From DASRAP01 sp964503275 (GTDB lineage: Bacteria > Gemmatimonadota > Gemmatimonadetes > Gemmatimonadales > Gemmatimonadaceae): DNA of 64,000 nt. Position 1 is the first letter of the stretch, and every line of letters begins with the position of its first letter. Shown here piece after piece: positions 8,710-17,380 of this stretch. The notes beneath the pieces were generated by a model that saw only the letters and a program-made list of their open reading frames with translations, did no database searches and was not told where the DNA came from. The translations under genes and the position numbers were made by a program. The stretch covers positions 1-64,000 of the forward strand of contig CAZCZO010000003.1 in assembly GCA_964503275.1 (NCBI GenBank), read 5' to 3'.

Positions 8710-9519
8710 ATGACCCGGTTCCCCCCAGGTGTGCTCTTCAGTGACGTCGATGGCACGTTCCTCGACGCTGGGTACACGCCCGTGCTCCGCGGCCACGCGC
8801 TCCACGCCGCGCTCGGTGCGTGGCGCCTCGTCTTCGTGTCCAGTCGCAGCGCTGCGGAACTCCACGCGCTGCACGCCGCGATCGGCCATCGCGATGACGC
8901 CATCGGCGAGAACGGCGGCGTCCTGCTCTGCTACGACCGCACGCGCGCCGAGGTCATCGGCGCCCCGCAGGCCTTCCACGATGCCTGGATCGTCGATCTC
9001 GCGCGGCCGATCGCCGAGCTCCGCGCACGGATCGCGCCACTGCTCTCGACCCATGGCGGGCTCGACCTCTCCGCGGCATCGGCCGAAACGATGGCCGAGC
9101 GCAGCGGCTACACGGTGGCCGACGCCCACCGCGCACTCGCGCGGCGCACCAGCGTCCTCCTTGCCGATCTCACGCCGGGCGCGCTGCGTGCCCTGATGTC
9201 GCTGCAGGACGAGGGCTTCACCGTCGTCCATGGCGGGCGCTGGGTGAGTATCTTGCAGGGGAGTGACAAAGGTCGGGCCGTCCGGCGCTGGCAGCAGGCG
9301 TTCGCGCCGGACGCGGTGACCGTCGGCGTCGGGGATGCCGCGAACGATGCGGCGTTGCTCGCGCAGGTCGATCACCCCTATGTCATTCGGGACCGGGCCC
9401 ACGGCCCGTCCGAATCGCTGCTGGCCCAGCCCCGCGCCCGCGCGCTGGTGGCGGCCGGCACCGAGGGCTGGCGCGAACTCGTCGCGCGGCTGCCCCGCAT
9501 CCTGACGGAGACGCCATGA
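8710..9519 (+). CDS. HAD-superfamily phosphatase, mannosyl-3-phosphoglycerate phosphatase-like
   Basis: A 269-aa HAD type IIB phosphatase. Motif I is SDVDGTFLD (nucleophile Asp12, acid Asp14), motif II is VSSRSAAEL, motif III is the Lys in SDKGRAVR, and motif IV is VGVGDAANDAALL. The cap arrangement and GENGG segment fit the MpgP/GpgP/sucrose-phosphatase group, which removes phosphate from glycosyl-phosphoglycerates. It overlaps the following glycosyltransferase by 4 nt (ATGA). A glycosyltransferase plus phosphatase is the usual make-up of mannosyl- or glucosyl-glycerate synthesis, but the exact sugar and acceptor are inferred. Confidence 0.75.
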   Translation: MTRFPPGVLFSDVDGTFLDAGYTPVLRGHALHAALGAWRLVFVSSRSAAELHALHAAIGHRDDAIGENGGVLLCYDRTRAEVIGAPQAFHDAWIVDLARPIAELRARIAPLLSTHGGLDLSAASAETMAERSGYTVADAHRALARRTSVLLADLTPGALRALMSLQDEGFTVVHGGRWVSILQGSDKGRAVRRWQQAFAPDAVTVGVGDAANDAALLAQVDHPYVIRDRAHGPSESLLAQPRARALVAAGTEGWRELVARLPRILTETP

Positions 9520-10643
9520 CGCCGAACGCTGCTGTGCTCACGTTCAGCATCCTCACGATCCCCGAGCGCGAGTCCTATCTCAAGGGCCTGCTCGCGTCGA
9601 TCGACGCGATGCGACTCGACCCGCCTCCGCGGGTGGACATCGTCTACAACCGCCCTCTCGAGGGCTTCCTCGGGGATGTGATCGATCGGATCCGTGAACT
9701 CGCCGGTGCGCTCCCCGTCGAGGTGTACTTCAATGCGGGCGAGACCTCGATCGGGGCGGGCCGCAATCTCCAGCTCTCGGTGTGTCGCACCCCGCTGATC
9801 GCATTCGTCGACGACGACCTGAGTCTGCACGACGATATCGTGCCGGCGCTGTTGGATACCCTGGCGCAGCAGCCGCTCGCGCTGGTGGGGTTCCCTTCGT
9901 TCGATGGCGACAGCGAGGTGCGCTTCAAGCCGCGCGACGCCACCCCGTCGATCACGCGGGGCGCCATCCGCTACATGCCGGTGCAGGGCATGCTGTGCGC
10001 GGGATACCGGGCGCTCTTGGTCGATGTCGGCGGCTTCAATCCGCGCCGCCGCTTCTGGGGCGAGTGGACCGAGCTCAACCTGCGCCTCTGGCGCCACGGC
10101 TACCCCACGGGCTACCAGATGGAGCGCGGCTACCTGCGGCACTGGCACGATGCGCCGTCCTCGCCGACCCGGAACATGGACGGCCGGGAACGCCACGTGG
10201 TGTGGGGCCTGATCTGCACCGCGTTGGAGTACGACGCCGTGGACGTGAGTGAGGCGACCGCCGTGTTCTGGCGCCTCGTGGAGGAGCGCTATCTCGCGTA
10301 TTCCTACGGGGAGCAACTCTCGCCGCAGGCCGTACTGCGCACGGTGCTCGAGCTCGTGCCGCAGATCTCCGACGAGTGGGGGGCCATCCAGGCCTTCCGC
10401 CTGCGCACCCGGGCGCACCCGTTCCAGTTCGCGCCCTTCCACCCGCTCACCGAGCGTGAGGTCTCACAGGTGCTCAAGCACGCCGGCAAGGCGATCCTGC
10501 CGTACCGCGCACGGGTCACCCGTGAGGTCGAACGGGCCTCCGGGACCTTCGGCGCCGCCCAGGTCCCCGACGCCGCGCCGAGCCTCCGGGACTCCTGGGC
10601 GCGGCTCCGGCGCTCGCTGCGCACCCTGCGCGAGCGCTTCTAG
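9516..10643 (+). CDS. Glycosyltransferase, GT-A fold (GT2-like)
   Basis: A 375-aa cytosolic glycosyltransferase. The N-terminal nucleotide-sugar fold includes FSILTIPERESYLKGLLASI and a DDD metal-binding motif at residues 99-101 (AFVDDDLSLHDD). The middle contains a GFNPRRRFWGEWTELNLRLW acceptor/catalytic-like segment with GEWTE, similar to the ED motif region of GT2 enzymes. The C-terminal third is helical and Arg-rich and has no membrane segment. It starts inside the phosphatase stop codon, so the two are made together. It does not obviously match the GT55 or GT81 synthases known for this pathway, so this could be a different route or a different product. Confidence 0.7.
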   Translation: MTPNAAVLTFSILTIPERESYLKGLLASIDAMRLDPPPRVDIVYNRPLEGFLGDVIDRIRELAGALPVEVYFNAGETSIGAGRNLQLSVCRTPLIAFVDDDLSLHDDIVPALLDTLAQQPLALVGFPSFDGDSEVRFKPRDATPSITRGAIRYMPVQGMLCAGYRALLVDVGGFNPRRRFWGEWTELNLRLWRHGYPTGYQMERGYLRHWHDAPSSPTRNMDGRERHVVWGLICTALEYDAVDVSEATAVFWRLVEERYLAYSYGEQLSPQAVLRTVLELVPQISDEWGAIQAFRLRTRAHPFQFAPFHPLTEREVSQVLKHAGKAILPYRARVTREVERASGTFGAAQVPDAAPSLRDSWARLRRSLRTLRERF

Positions 10644-10752
10644 CCGCCCGTACGCGGGGCCAGCGCAGGCCGCCCGCGGCACGTATCTTCGTGCGAGGTG
10701 TCGGCGCCGTCGGCGAACGACATCGGTCCTCCACCCCCATCTGCCCCGTTCC

Positions 10753-13700
10753 ATGCGACTGCTTCCCGCCGTCGTGCTCGGCGGCGCGCTCCTCAGCGTG
10801 CCGACCGCCGCACAAAGCCAGCTCGACGAATCGCTCATCCGTGCGATGCGCTGGCGCGAGATCGGGCCGGCCAACATGTCCGGCCGCATCGTCGATGTCG
10901 AAGGTATCCCCTCGCCATCGCGCACCTTCTACGTCAGCACCGCCGCCGGCGGCCTGTGGAAGACCACCAATGGCGGCGTGACCTTCCGTCCGGTGCTCGA
11001 CACGGCGCGGGTCGTGTCGGGCGGCGACCTGGCCATCGCGCCGTCCGACACCAACGTCGTGTACTGGGGCACCGGCGAGCCCAACTCCCGCAACTCCATC
11101 TCGGCGGGCGGCGGCATCTACAAGACCACCGACGGCGGGAAGACCTGGACCCACGTGGGCCTCACCGAGACGCGGCACATCGGCCGCATCCAGGTGCACC
11201 CGCGCGATCCCAACACGGTGTATGTCGCGGCACTGGGGCACGCCTGGGGGCCCAATCCGGAGCGCGGGCTGTACAAGACCACCGACGGCGGCCGGACCTG
11301 GCAGCTCAAGAAGTTCATCAACGCGCAGACGGGCTTCATCGACGTGCAGCTCGACCCGCGCAACCCCGACGTGATCTGGGCCTCCAGCTATCAGCGCGTG
11401 CGCGGCCCCTACTCGCTCACCTCCGGCGGCCCGGGCTCGGCGCTGTGGAAGAGCACCGATGCCGGCGAGACCTGGACCGAGGTGAAGGGCGGCGGGCTGC
11501 CCGAATCGCAGAAGGGGCGCATCGAGATCGCGATCTCGCCATCCTCGCCCGACGTGATGTACCTGCAGATCGAGGCCGACACCGTGAAGGGCGCAGGTCA
11601 GACGCGTCGCCCCAGCGGGCTCTACCGCTCGGCCGACGGGGGCCGGACTTGGGAGTATCGCAACCCCGAGAACGTACGCCCCTTCTACTACTCGCAGGTG
11701 CGGGTGCACCCCACCAACCCCGATCGTGTGTGGTGGTCCTCGACGCCGGTGAAGTACTCCAGCGACGGCGGCCGCACCGCGGGCAACGCCACGGTGGGCC
11801 TGCATGTCGATCACCATGCGATGTGGATCGACCCCAAGGATCCCGAGCGCATGATCGTCGGCAATGACGGCGGTCTCGGCATCACCTTCGACGGCGGCGG
11901 GAACTACATCTTCCCAAACACCTTTGCGATCGGACAGTTCTACAACATCTCGGTCGACATGGCGGTGCCGTACCGCGTCTGCGGTGGCTTGCAGGACAAC
12001 GGGTCGTGGTGCGGCCCGTCCCGGCGTCGGCAGGGCGCGATCACGAACGCGATGTGGCACAATGTCGGAGGCGGCGACGGCTTCGTGACGCAGCAGGACT
12101 GGTCCGACCCGAACATCATGTACAGCACCTCGCAGGGCGGCAACATGGGGCGCTTCGAGTACGCGCTCGGCCGTCGTACGGCCCTACGCAAGCCCACCTG
12201 GCGCGACAGCTACGGCCAGTGGGACGACTCCATCGCCGCGGTGCGGGGCAGCAGCACCACGCTGTCGCGCGAGCAACAGCAGCGCATCGCCCAGTTGCGC
12301 GCCCGCCAGCGCCAGGACTCGATCGACGCGAACCTGCGCTGGAACTGGAACACCCCGTACTTCATCAGCAAGCACAATCCGCAGGTCCTGTACTTCGGCG
12401 CCAACCGCGTGCTCAAGAGCGTGAAGCGCGGCGATGAGATGTTCTTCATCTCGCCTGACCTCACGGCGCGTGACACCATGGGCATCCGGATCGCCTCGAC
12501 CATCACCGGCGGCATCACGCCCGACGTCACGGGCGCGGAGACCTACTCGACCATCGTGTCGCTGACCGAGTCGCCGCTGCGGCCCGGCGTGCTCTACGCC
12601 GGCTCGGACGACGGCAAGGTGCACATGACCATGGACGATGGCGGCACGTGGACCGACCTCAGCGGCCGCTTCCCCGGGGTGCCCGCCGGTTCGTACGTGT
12701 CGCGCATCGAGGCCTCCAACCATGCGCTCGGCACCTTCTATGTGAGCTTCGACAACCACCGTCGCGACGACTACACGCCGTATGTGTACATGACGACGGA
12801 CAACGGGCGCAGCTTCAAGAGCATCGCCGGCAATCTCCCCACGGGGCAGCCCGACTACGTGCATGTGATCCGCGAGGACCTGCGCAATCCCAACCTGCTG
12901 TTCGTCGGGACCGACGTGGGGCTCTACGTCTCGGTGGACCGCGGGCAGCGCTGGCAGAAGTTCATGACGGGTCTGCCGACGGTGCCGGTGCATGACCTCG
13001 TGATCCATCCGCGCGACAACGAGTTGGTCGCGGGGACGCACGGCCGGGCGATCTGGATCGTGGATATCACGCCGCTGCAGCAGCTCGATGCGAACGTCGC
13101 GGCCAAGCCCGCACATCTGTTCGAGCCGCGCACGGCGTTCCAGTGGGGCGAGTCGCCGATCAACGGCGGGAGCAATGGCAACCTGCTGTTCCAGAGCCAG
13201 AGTCCGCAGTACGGCGCCGATATCTGGTATCATCTCGCTTCAGCGGCGAGCGGTCCGGTGACCCTCGCGATCACGAATGGGCGCGGCGACACGGTGAGCC
13301 GCATCAACGGCCCGAACGCGGCCGGGCTGCACCGGGTGAGCTGGAACTTCCAGGTCGCCGCGGCGCCGCCCGCGCTGACGGTCGCGCAGCGGCAGGACAG
13401 TCTCGCGCAGGCCATGCGAGTGGCGGCGGTGCTGGACTCGATCGAACGCGCGGGGACGATCCCGAAGGCGACGATCGATGCGGTGCGCAACCTCGCGGCG
13501 CGTGGGCCACAGGGCTTGCTCCCGGGCGGTGGTGGTGGCGGTGGCGGACGCGGTGGGTTCGTGCCCGGCGGTGGCGGACCGCCGGTCTTCAATGAGCGTC
13601 CCGGCGAGTCGGCGGCGCTGCCCTCGTTCCCGACGGGTGGTGCGGGGCAGGGTGGACGCGGCGGCGGCGGTGGCGGTGGCGGGCAGCAGGGTGCGATCGC

Positions 13701-13938
13701 GCAGGCCTTGGGCATCGATGCGGCGGCCTTCCAGACCATCCAGGCCGCGTTGGGCCCCACGGTCAACCTGCTGGGCGGCGCAGGTGGCGGCGGCCGCGGC
13801 GGCTTTGGCGGTGGTGGCAATACCGCTGGCACCGGCGACTACGGCGTGCACCTCAGCATCGGTGGTGTGACCCAGCGCCAGACGCTGAGGGTCGTGGACG
13901 TCGGCGTGGGCGGGACCAACTATCCGGCCTCGCGCTAG
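10753..13938 (+). CDS. Sortilin/VPS10-like exported beta-propeller protein (BNR repeats)
   Basis: A 1061-aa secreted protein. The ATG at 10753 gives a clear signal peptide (MRLLPAVVLGGALLSVPTAA). The body holds many BNR/Asp-box repeats of the GLYKTTDGGRTW and ALWKSTDAGETW type, in the order found in sortilin-type glycosyl-hydrolase-like proteins. A beta-sandwich-like section follows near residues 840-900. The last quarter contains three Gly-rich runs (for example GGGGGGGGRGGF) separating short folded pieces. Such proteins are numerous in soil bacteria with large secretomes and are annotated as glycosyl hydrolases, but enzymatic activity is unproven. A strong hairpin follows the stop codon. 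Confidence 0.85.
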   Translation: MRLLPAVVLGGALLSVPTAAQSQLDESLIRAMRWREIGPANMSGRIVDVEGIPSPSRTFYVSTAAGGLWKTTNGGVTFRPVLDTARVVSGGDLAIAPSDTNVVYWGTGEPNSRNSISAGGGIYKTTDGGKTWTHVGLTETRHIGRIQVHPRDPNTVYVAALGHAWGPNPERGLYKTTDGGRTWQLKKFINAQTGFIDVQLDPRNPDVIWASSYQRVRGPYSLTSGGPGSALWKSTDAGETWTEVKGGGLPESQKGRIEIAISPSSPDVMYLQIEADTVKGAGQTRRPSGLYRSADGGRTWEYRNPENVRPFYYSQVRVHPTNPDRVWWSSTPVKYSSDGGRTAGNATVGLHVDHHAMWIDPKDPERMIVGNDGGLGITFDGGGNYIFPNTFAIGQFYNISVDMAVPYRVCGGLQDNGSWCGPSRRRQGAITNAMWHNVGGGDGFVTQQDWSDPNIMYSTSQGGNMGRFEYALGRRTALRKPTWRDSYGQWDDSIAAVRGSSTTLSREQQQRIAQLRARQRQDSIDANLRWNWNTPYFISKHNPQVLYFGANRVLKSVKRGDEMFFISPDLTARDTMGIRIASTITGGITPDVTGAETYSTIVSLTESPLRPGVLYAGSDDGKVHMTMDDGGTWTDLSGRFPGVPAGSYVSRIEASNHALGTFYVSFDNHRRDDYTPYVYMTTDNGRSFKSIAGNLPTGQPDYVHVIREDLRNPNLLFVGTDVGLYVSVDRGQRWQKFMTGLPTVPVHDLVIHPRDNELVAGTHGRAIWIVDITPLQQLDANVAAKPAHLFEPRTAFQWGESPINGGSNGNLLFQSQSPQYGADIWYHLASAASGPVTLAITNGRGDTVSRINGPNAAGLHRVSWNFQVAAAPPALTVAQRQDSLAQAMRVAAVLDSIERAGTIPKATIDAVRNLAARGPQGLLPGGGGGGGGRGGFVPGGGGPPVFNERPGESAALPSFPTGGAGQGGRGGGGGGGGQQGAIAQALGIDAAAFQTIQAALGPTVNLLGGAGGGGRGGFGGGGNTAGTGDYGVHLSIGGVTQRQTLRVVDVGVGGTNYPASR

Positions 13939-13962
13939 ACACACGCACCCGTCAGACGTACC

Positions 13963-13990
13963 GGGGTCCGCGGCCGATGCCGCGGACCCC
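13963..13990 (+). terminator. Rho-independent-type hairpin after VPS10-like gene
   Basis: A 12-bp perfect stem (GGGGTCCGCGGC / GCCGCGGACCCC) closes a CGAT loop 24 bp after the stop codon. The tail is GTTGCGTTGC, not a real U run, so strength is uncertain. Confidence 0.65.
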
Positions 13991-14015
13991 GTTGCGTTGC
14001 TAGTCTTCACGCATC

Positions 14016-14768
14016 GTGACTTCGCTGCTCCTCATCGGTGTACTCTCGGCGATCGCGGCCGCGGCCAACGCGATCGCGGGTGGGGGGACGCTGCTCACGT
14101 TCCCCGCGCTCATCGGCCTGGGCATCCCACCGATCGTTGCGAACGCCACGAGCACCGTGGCCCTGTGGCCGGGCTCGATGTCCTCGATGTTCGGCTATCG
14201 CAAGGCCCTGCAGGATGTGCGGCCGTGGGCGATCGCCTTCGCGATCCCGAGCGTGATCGGCGGTGCGGTCGGTGCGTGGCTGCTCGTCGTGACGCCGGCG
14301 GCGCGCTTCGATCGCATCGTGCCCTTCTTGGTGTTCGGGGCGACGCTGTTATTCCTCGCGCAAGTACCGCTCGTGCGCCTGGTCGCGCGCACGCGCGGCG
14401 CGCCGGCCAGTGGGTCGCCGTCGTGGCTCTTCGTGGCCGTGCAGTTCTGCGTCGCGATCTATGGCGGGTACTTCGGCGCGGTGGCCGGCATCGTGATGCT
14501 TGCCTCGCTGGGCCTCATGGGGCTCACCGACATCCACCAGATGAACGGCCTGAAGAACTGGGGCGCGATCTGCTTCAACGGCATCGCGGTCGCGATCTTC
14601 ATCGCCACCGGCCTCGTGAATTGGCCTGTGGCGATGGTGATGGCCGTCGGCGCCTTGCTCGGGGGCTGGTCTGGCTCCAAGCTCGCGCAGCGCATGCCGC
14701 GCGAGCGCGTGCGCATGGTGATCGGCGTGATCGGGCTGGCGTCGGCGGGGTGGTTGTTCGTGCGGTAG
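14016..14768 (+). CDS. TauE/SafE-family membrane permease
   Basis: A 250-aa integral membrane protein with about eight hydrophobic helices. It starts at a GTG (14016) after the hairpin terminator. The first helix pair holds the family signature-like NAIAGGGTLLTFPALIGLGIPPIVANATSTVAL region (read as two adjacent motifs), and the second half repeats it around GGYFGAVAGIVMLASLGLMG. TauE/SafE proteins move sulfite, sulfoacetate or other organic anions across the inner membrane. No sulfur genes lie nearby, so the substrate stays open. It is convergent with the propeller gene. Confidence 0.85.
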   Translation: MTSLLLIGVLSAIAAAANAIAGGGTLLTFPALIGLGIPPIVANATSTVALWPGSMSSMFGYRKALQDVRPWAIAFAIPSVIGGAVGAWLLVVTPAARFDRIVPFLVFGATLLFLAQVPLVRLVARTRGAPASGSPSWLFVAVQFCVAIYGGYFGAVAGIVMLASLGLMGLTDIHQMNGLKNWGAICFNGIAVAIFIATGLVNWPVAMVMAVGALLGGWSGSKLAQRMPRERVRMVIGVIGLASAGWLFVR

Positions 14769-14811
14769 CGAAGGGCAGCGGAGGCCGACCTACGCCGACG
14801 ATGCGACGCGG

Positions 14812-14844
14812 GCCAGCATTCCAGCGAAGTGCCCAGCGCTCCCG
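14812..14844 (-). pseudogene. Relic of an AraC-type gene C-terminus
   Basis: This 33-bp piece matches 16289-16321, the end of the AraC gene, at 26 of 33 bases. In the matching minus-strand frame it encodes GSAGHFAGMLAR against GSAGHFAQMLAR. It lies just past the stop codon of the propeller gene, so the propeller gene is flanked by two copies of an AraC tail. It is probably what is left of a duplicated or recombined regulator gene. Confidence 0.5.
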
Positions 14845-14847
14845 CTC

Positions 14848-15990
14848 CTACCGATCGTTCGCGAGGGTGAACTTCCATACCACAACAAAGAAACCGCGGT
14901 CGATGGCCGATGATGAATGATCCATCCCAGCAGCATGGTCGTACGCAGCGACAGCGGTCAGTGCGGGATCCACGCGATGCGATGCGACGAGCCGACCGCT
15001 CGCAGGATCGATGATCTCGACGAGCGTGTCATAGTAGCGGTCGATGTCAGTCACAGGATAGATCTCACGCCCTCCCATCAGGCGCTTCGGCCCCAGCGCT
15101 CGGCGCCAATTGGGGTCGGGCATGAGCGAATACACCCATATCCGGCCGGAAGGGTCGAGACCCGAACCGATGATGTATGGCGCGGGTGCCGTACTCGGAT
15201 TCGGCGCAACGATCTCAGGAAGCCAATGTGGCTTGAACGAATCCGATCGTCGTGTAAGCGATGCTTCGACCCGCGCAGTTCGGATGTTCCATCGCTCGAG
15301 CACATATCTGGTCGGCAACACTGACCACAGATGATCGTCATCGGCGAAAATGACACGCCGAGACAGCACGCGTGGAAAATCGTGGCGGTATACCGCCTCG
15401 ACCGCTCCGAAGGACCTTGATGGAAGGCCGGTCTTTGCATCCAACAGATGCAGTGGAAGACCCGCGGCATCGACGGAGGTGACGCTCGCATTGACCACGA
15501 TGCGTCCATCACCGCTCACGGCGAACTGCTCGATGCCGGAGATCGCGGACGGGCGGTGGACCATCGGACCACCGCCAGAATGAAGTGCCGTGATTCGGGA
15601 AGCGCCGCTGTCGTAGATATACATCGTGTCCGTCGTGGACCGAGATAGCATCAGCGGACCCACGAATTCTCCGGGACCTCCCCCGCGCGCACCGATGGTG
15701 CGTTGGAGCCTGCCGAGGGCGTCGAACACATGGATGGGTTCGCCAGTCCTATGCACTGAGACCCACCACGCGCCGCGGGCATCACGAACCACCGAGAGCG
15801 GTGGCGCCCCCAGTAAGCCGCTGTCGGATTCAGTGCCAAGAGTGAGCACCCTGGAGCCGTGCAAGGTACAACGCGCGCACGCTGGCACCGAAGAGATCTC
15901 ACGAGACAGTGGCTGCGCGAGAACGATGCTGCGCGGGCTGCTTGTCCAAAGTCCCCACAGAACGCAGAACGGTAGAAGTTGCTTGCGCAT
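14848..15990 (-). CDS. Exported 6-bladed beta-propeller-like protein
   Basis: A 380-aa secreted protein. The ATG at 15990 gives the signal MRKQLLPFCVLWGLW...IVLAQ; an upstream ATG at 16020 would lengthen it by 10 residues. After a CARC pair the sequence shows repeated blade-like strands with turns such as VVRDARGAWWVSVHRTGEPI, VFDALGRLQRTIGARGGGPGEF, and later GSGLDPSGRIWVYSL. The G-RGGGPGEF turn is typical of six-bladed NHL/TolB-like propellers. Composition is less GC-rich than the neighbouring housekeeping genes. It converges on the TauE gene. The ligand or partner is unknown. Confidence 0.7.
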   Translation of the reverse strand: MRKQLLPFCVLWGLWTSSPRSIVLAQPLSREISSVPACARCTLHGSRVLTLGTESDSGLLGAPPLSVVRDARGAWWVSVHRTGEPIHVFDALGRLQRTIGARGGGPGEFVGPLMLSRSTTDTMYIYDSGASRITALHSGGGPMVHRPSAISGIEQFAVSGDGRIVVNASVTSVDAAGLPLHLLDAKTGLPSRSFGAVEAVYRHDFPRVLSRRVIFADDDHLWSVLPTRYVLERWNIRTARVEASLTRRSDSFKPHWLPEIVAPNPSTAPAPYIIGSGLDPSGRIWVYSLMPDPNWRRALGPKRLMGGREIYPVTDIDRYYDTLVEIIDPASGRLVASHRVDPALTAVAAYDHAAGMDHSSSAIDRGFFVVVWKFTLANDR

Positions 15991-16251
15991 CGCGCGAACA
16001 ACCAACACAAGGGTGATCATCGGGGAATCGATCGACTTGGTGAAGGGCAACTCGCGCGACGAGGTCCCTGCCGACTCGTTCTTGTCGTCATGGTGGAGGT
16101 CCGCGTGTCGTGTCAAGGCATCCGCGCCCAAGCGCCGACTGCAGCATGGGCTCTATACAGGAGCCTTGCCGTAGTCTACTCTGCTACGTGCCGAATCAAC
16201 ACGCTCCGGTGGGCCACCGCCTGCTTCGAGCGGCCAACTTCCCCGTCTCGC

Positions 16252-17073
16252 CTAGCTGCCCACCACGCTCGTCGACCGGACCATACGCGCCAGCATCTGT
16301 GCGAAATGGCCGGCGCTCCCGAGGCGCAACGCAGTGCGTCGGAGCGGCATTCCGTGGCGACGCGCCGACGCGTGCTGCAGTGCACTCAGCCCAGACCAGC
16401 CCCCGCGCAGTGCGACCTGCTCGGCGCTGAGACCCGTGGACTCCAGCCACACCAGCGCGTGCAGCAGACGCGCCTCACCGATCCACGTCCGCAGCGAGCT
16501 TCCGAACCGCTGGCGCCACAGTCGTCGCAGCGATCGCTCGGGCAGCGACGCCTCATCGGCGAGCGCGCGGACCGACCGCGGCGTACCCGACTCACGGACC
16601 AAGCGCGCGGCCAACGCGCCGACGGTGGAGTGCGCCACGTCCGCGAACTGATCAGCGATGCGATCTGCATAGCGACCGAGCCGCTGCGCCGGCGCGGACT
16701 CCCGCGCCAGCGCCACAAGACGCTGCCGGAGCGCTGGGTCATCGGCATCGAGCACCCGCACCGACGGGAGACCGACCAACGCCGCCAGCGCGGCATCGTC
16801 GGCCTCCAGGGCCCCCACGATGACCGCGACCGCCAAGCGTGGCGCGCGACGCAACATTTGGCGCACCACCGTGTCCACCGCGCGTCCCTCAGGGTCACGC
16901 AGTGTCGTGATCAGGCAGTGATGCGCCTCGCCCCGGAACTGTTCTGGCAGCTCTGCCACCCCTGTACACCGCGCAGCACAGAGCTCATCGCCGAGCGAGG
17001 GTGCGGACGCCAGCGCCGCCCGACCATCGTGCAGCAGCAGGACTGACGCCGTGCGATCGTGAGATTCGTGCAT
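16252..17073 (-). CDS. AraC-family transcriptional regulator
   Basis: A 273-aa DNA-binding protein. The start ATG at 17073 has a GGAG sequence at proper spacing; in-frame codons further up lack one. The N-terminal 160 residues look like a small alpha/beta sensor or degenerate receiver domain (ASVLLLHDGRAALA; LAVAVIVGALEADDAAL). The C-terminal 100 residues are a double helix-turn-helix of AraC type (SVRALADEASLPERSLRRLW; LSAEQVALRGGWSGLSALQH). No target is evident. It is the last gene before the AT-richer island, and its C-terminal end is partly duplicated at 14812-14844. Confidence 0.75.
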   Translation of the reverse strand: MHESHDRTASVLLLHDGRAALASAPSLGDELCAARCTGVAELPEQFRGEAHHCLITTLRDPEGRAVDTVVRQMLRRAPRLAVAVIVGALEADDAALAALVGLPSVRVLDADDPALRQRLVALARESAPAQRLGRYADRIADQFADVAHSTVGALAARLVRESGTPRSVRALADEASLPERSLRRLWRQRFGSSLRTWIGEARLLHALVWLESTGLSAEQVALRGGWSGLSALQHASARRHGMPLRRTALRLGSAGHFAQMLARMVRSTSVVGS

Positions 17074-17321
17074 GGGACTCCGCAGGAGAGGGTAACCGAG
17101 CGCAGGGCGAATGTACGGCGCGGCGCAGCGGTTGTCCAATGTTCGCGGCAGTGCGAGCCGGGGGGTTATGACAGGTGCCCGTACAGCGGGCGGGCGAATT
17201 GGCCCAGTTCCGTCGAGCGTGGTGTTGGCCGAGCCGCGCCGCAGACGAGTTCGTAGGAAGCTGCGAGCTGAGCCTGACGAGCTGAACCATGCTCCTAAAG
17301 ATCGACTGGGCTGCGCCACCA
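17074..17321. other. Intergenic region between AraC gene and island border
   Basis: No credible coding region. It carries the AraC promoter side (close to 17073) and then grades into AT-richer sequence ahead of the IS-end-like repeats. I see no tRNA, hairpin terminator or strong sigma-70 promoter here. Confidence 0.5.
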
Positions 17322-17366
17322 AGTGTTACCCATGTCCCCGGTCTAGAGTGTTGCCGATGTTCCCGG
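17322..17366. mobile_element. Solo insertion-sequence end (two tandem terminal repeats)
   Basis: Two related 20-mers lie 25 bp apart: AGTGTTACCCATGTCCCCGG at 17322-17341 and AGTGTTGCCGATGTTCCCGG at 17347-17366 (17 of 20 identical). Repeated TGTTACCCATGT-CCCGG-like units are familiar as multiple transposase-binding sites at the ends of IS21/IS481-type elements. No transposase gene and no opposite end are present, so this is a leftover end or a decayed element. It coincides with the left edge of the AT-richer gene island. Confidence 0.5.
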
Positions 17367-17380
17367 CTGTTCAGTGCGCG

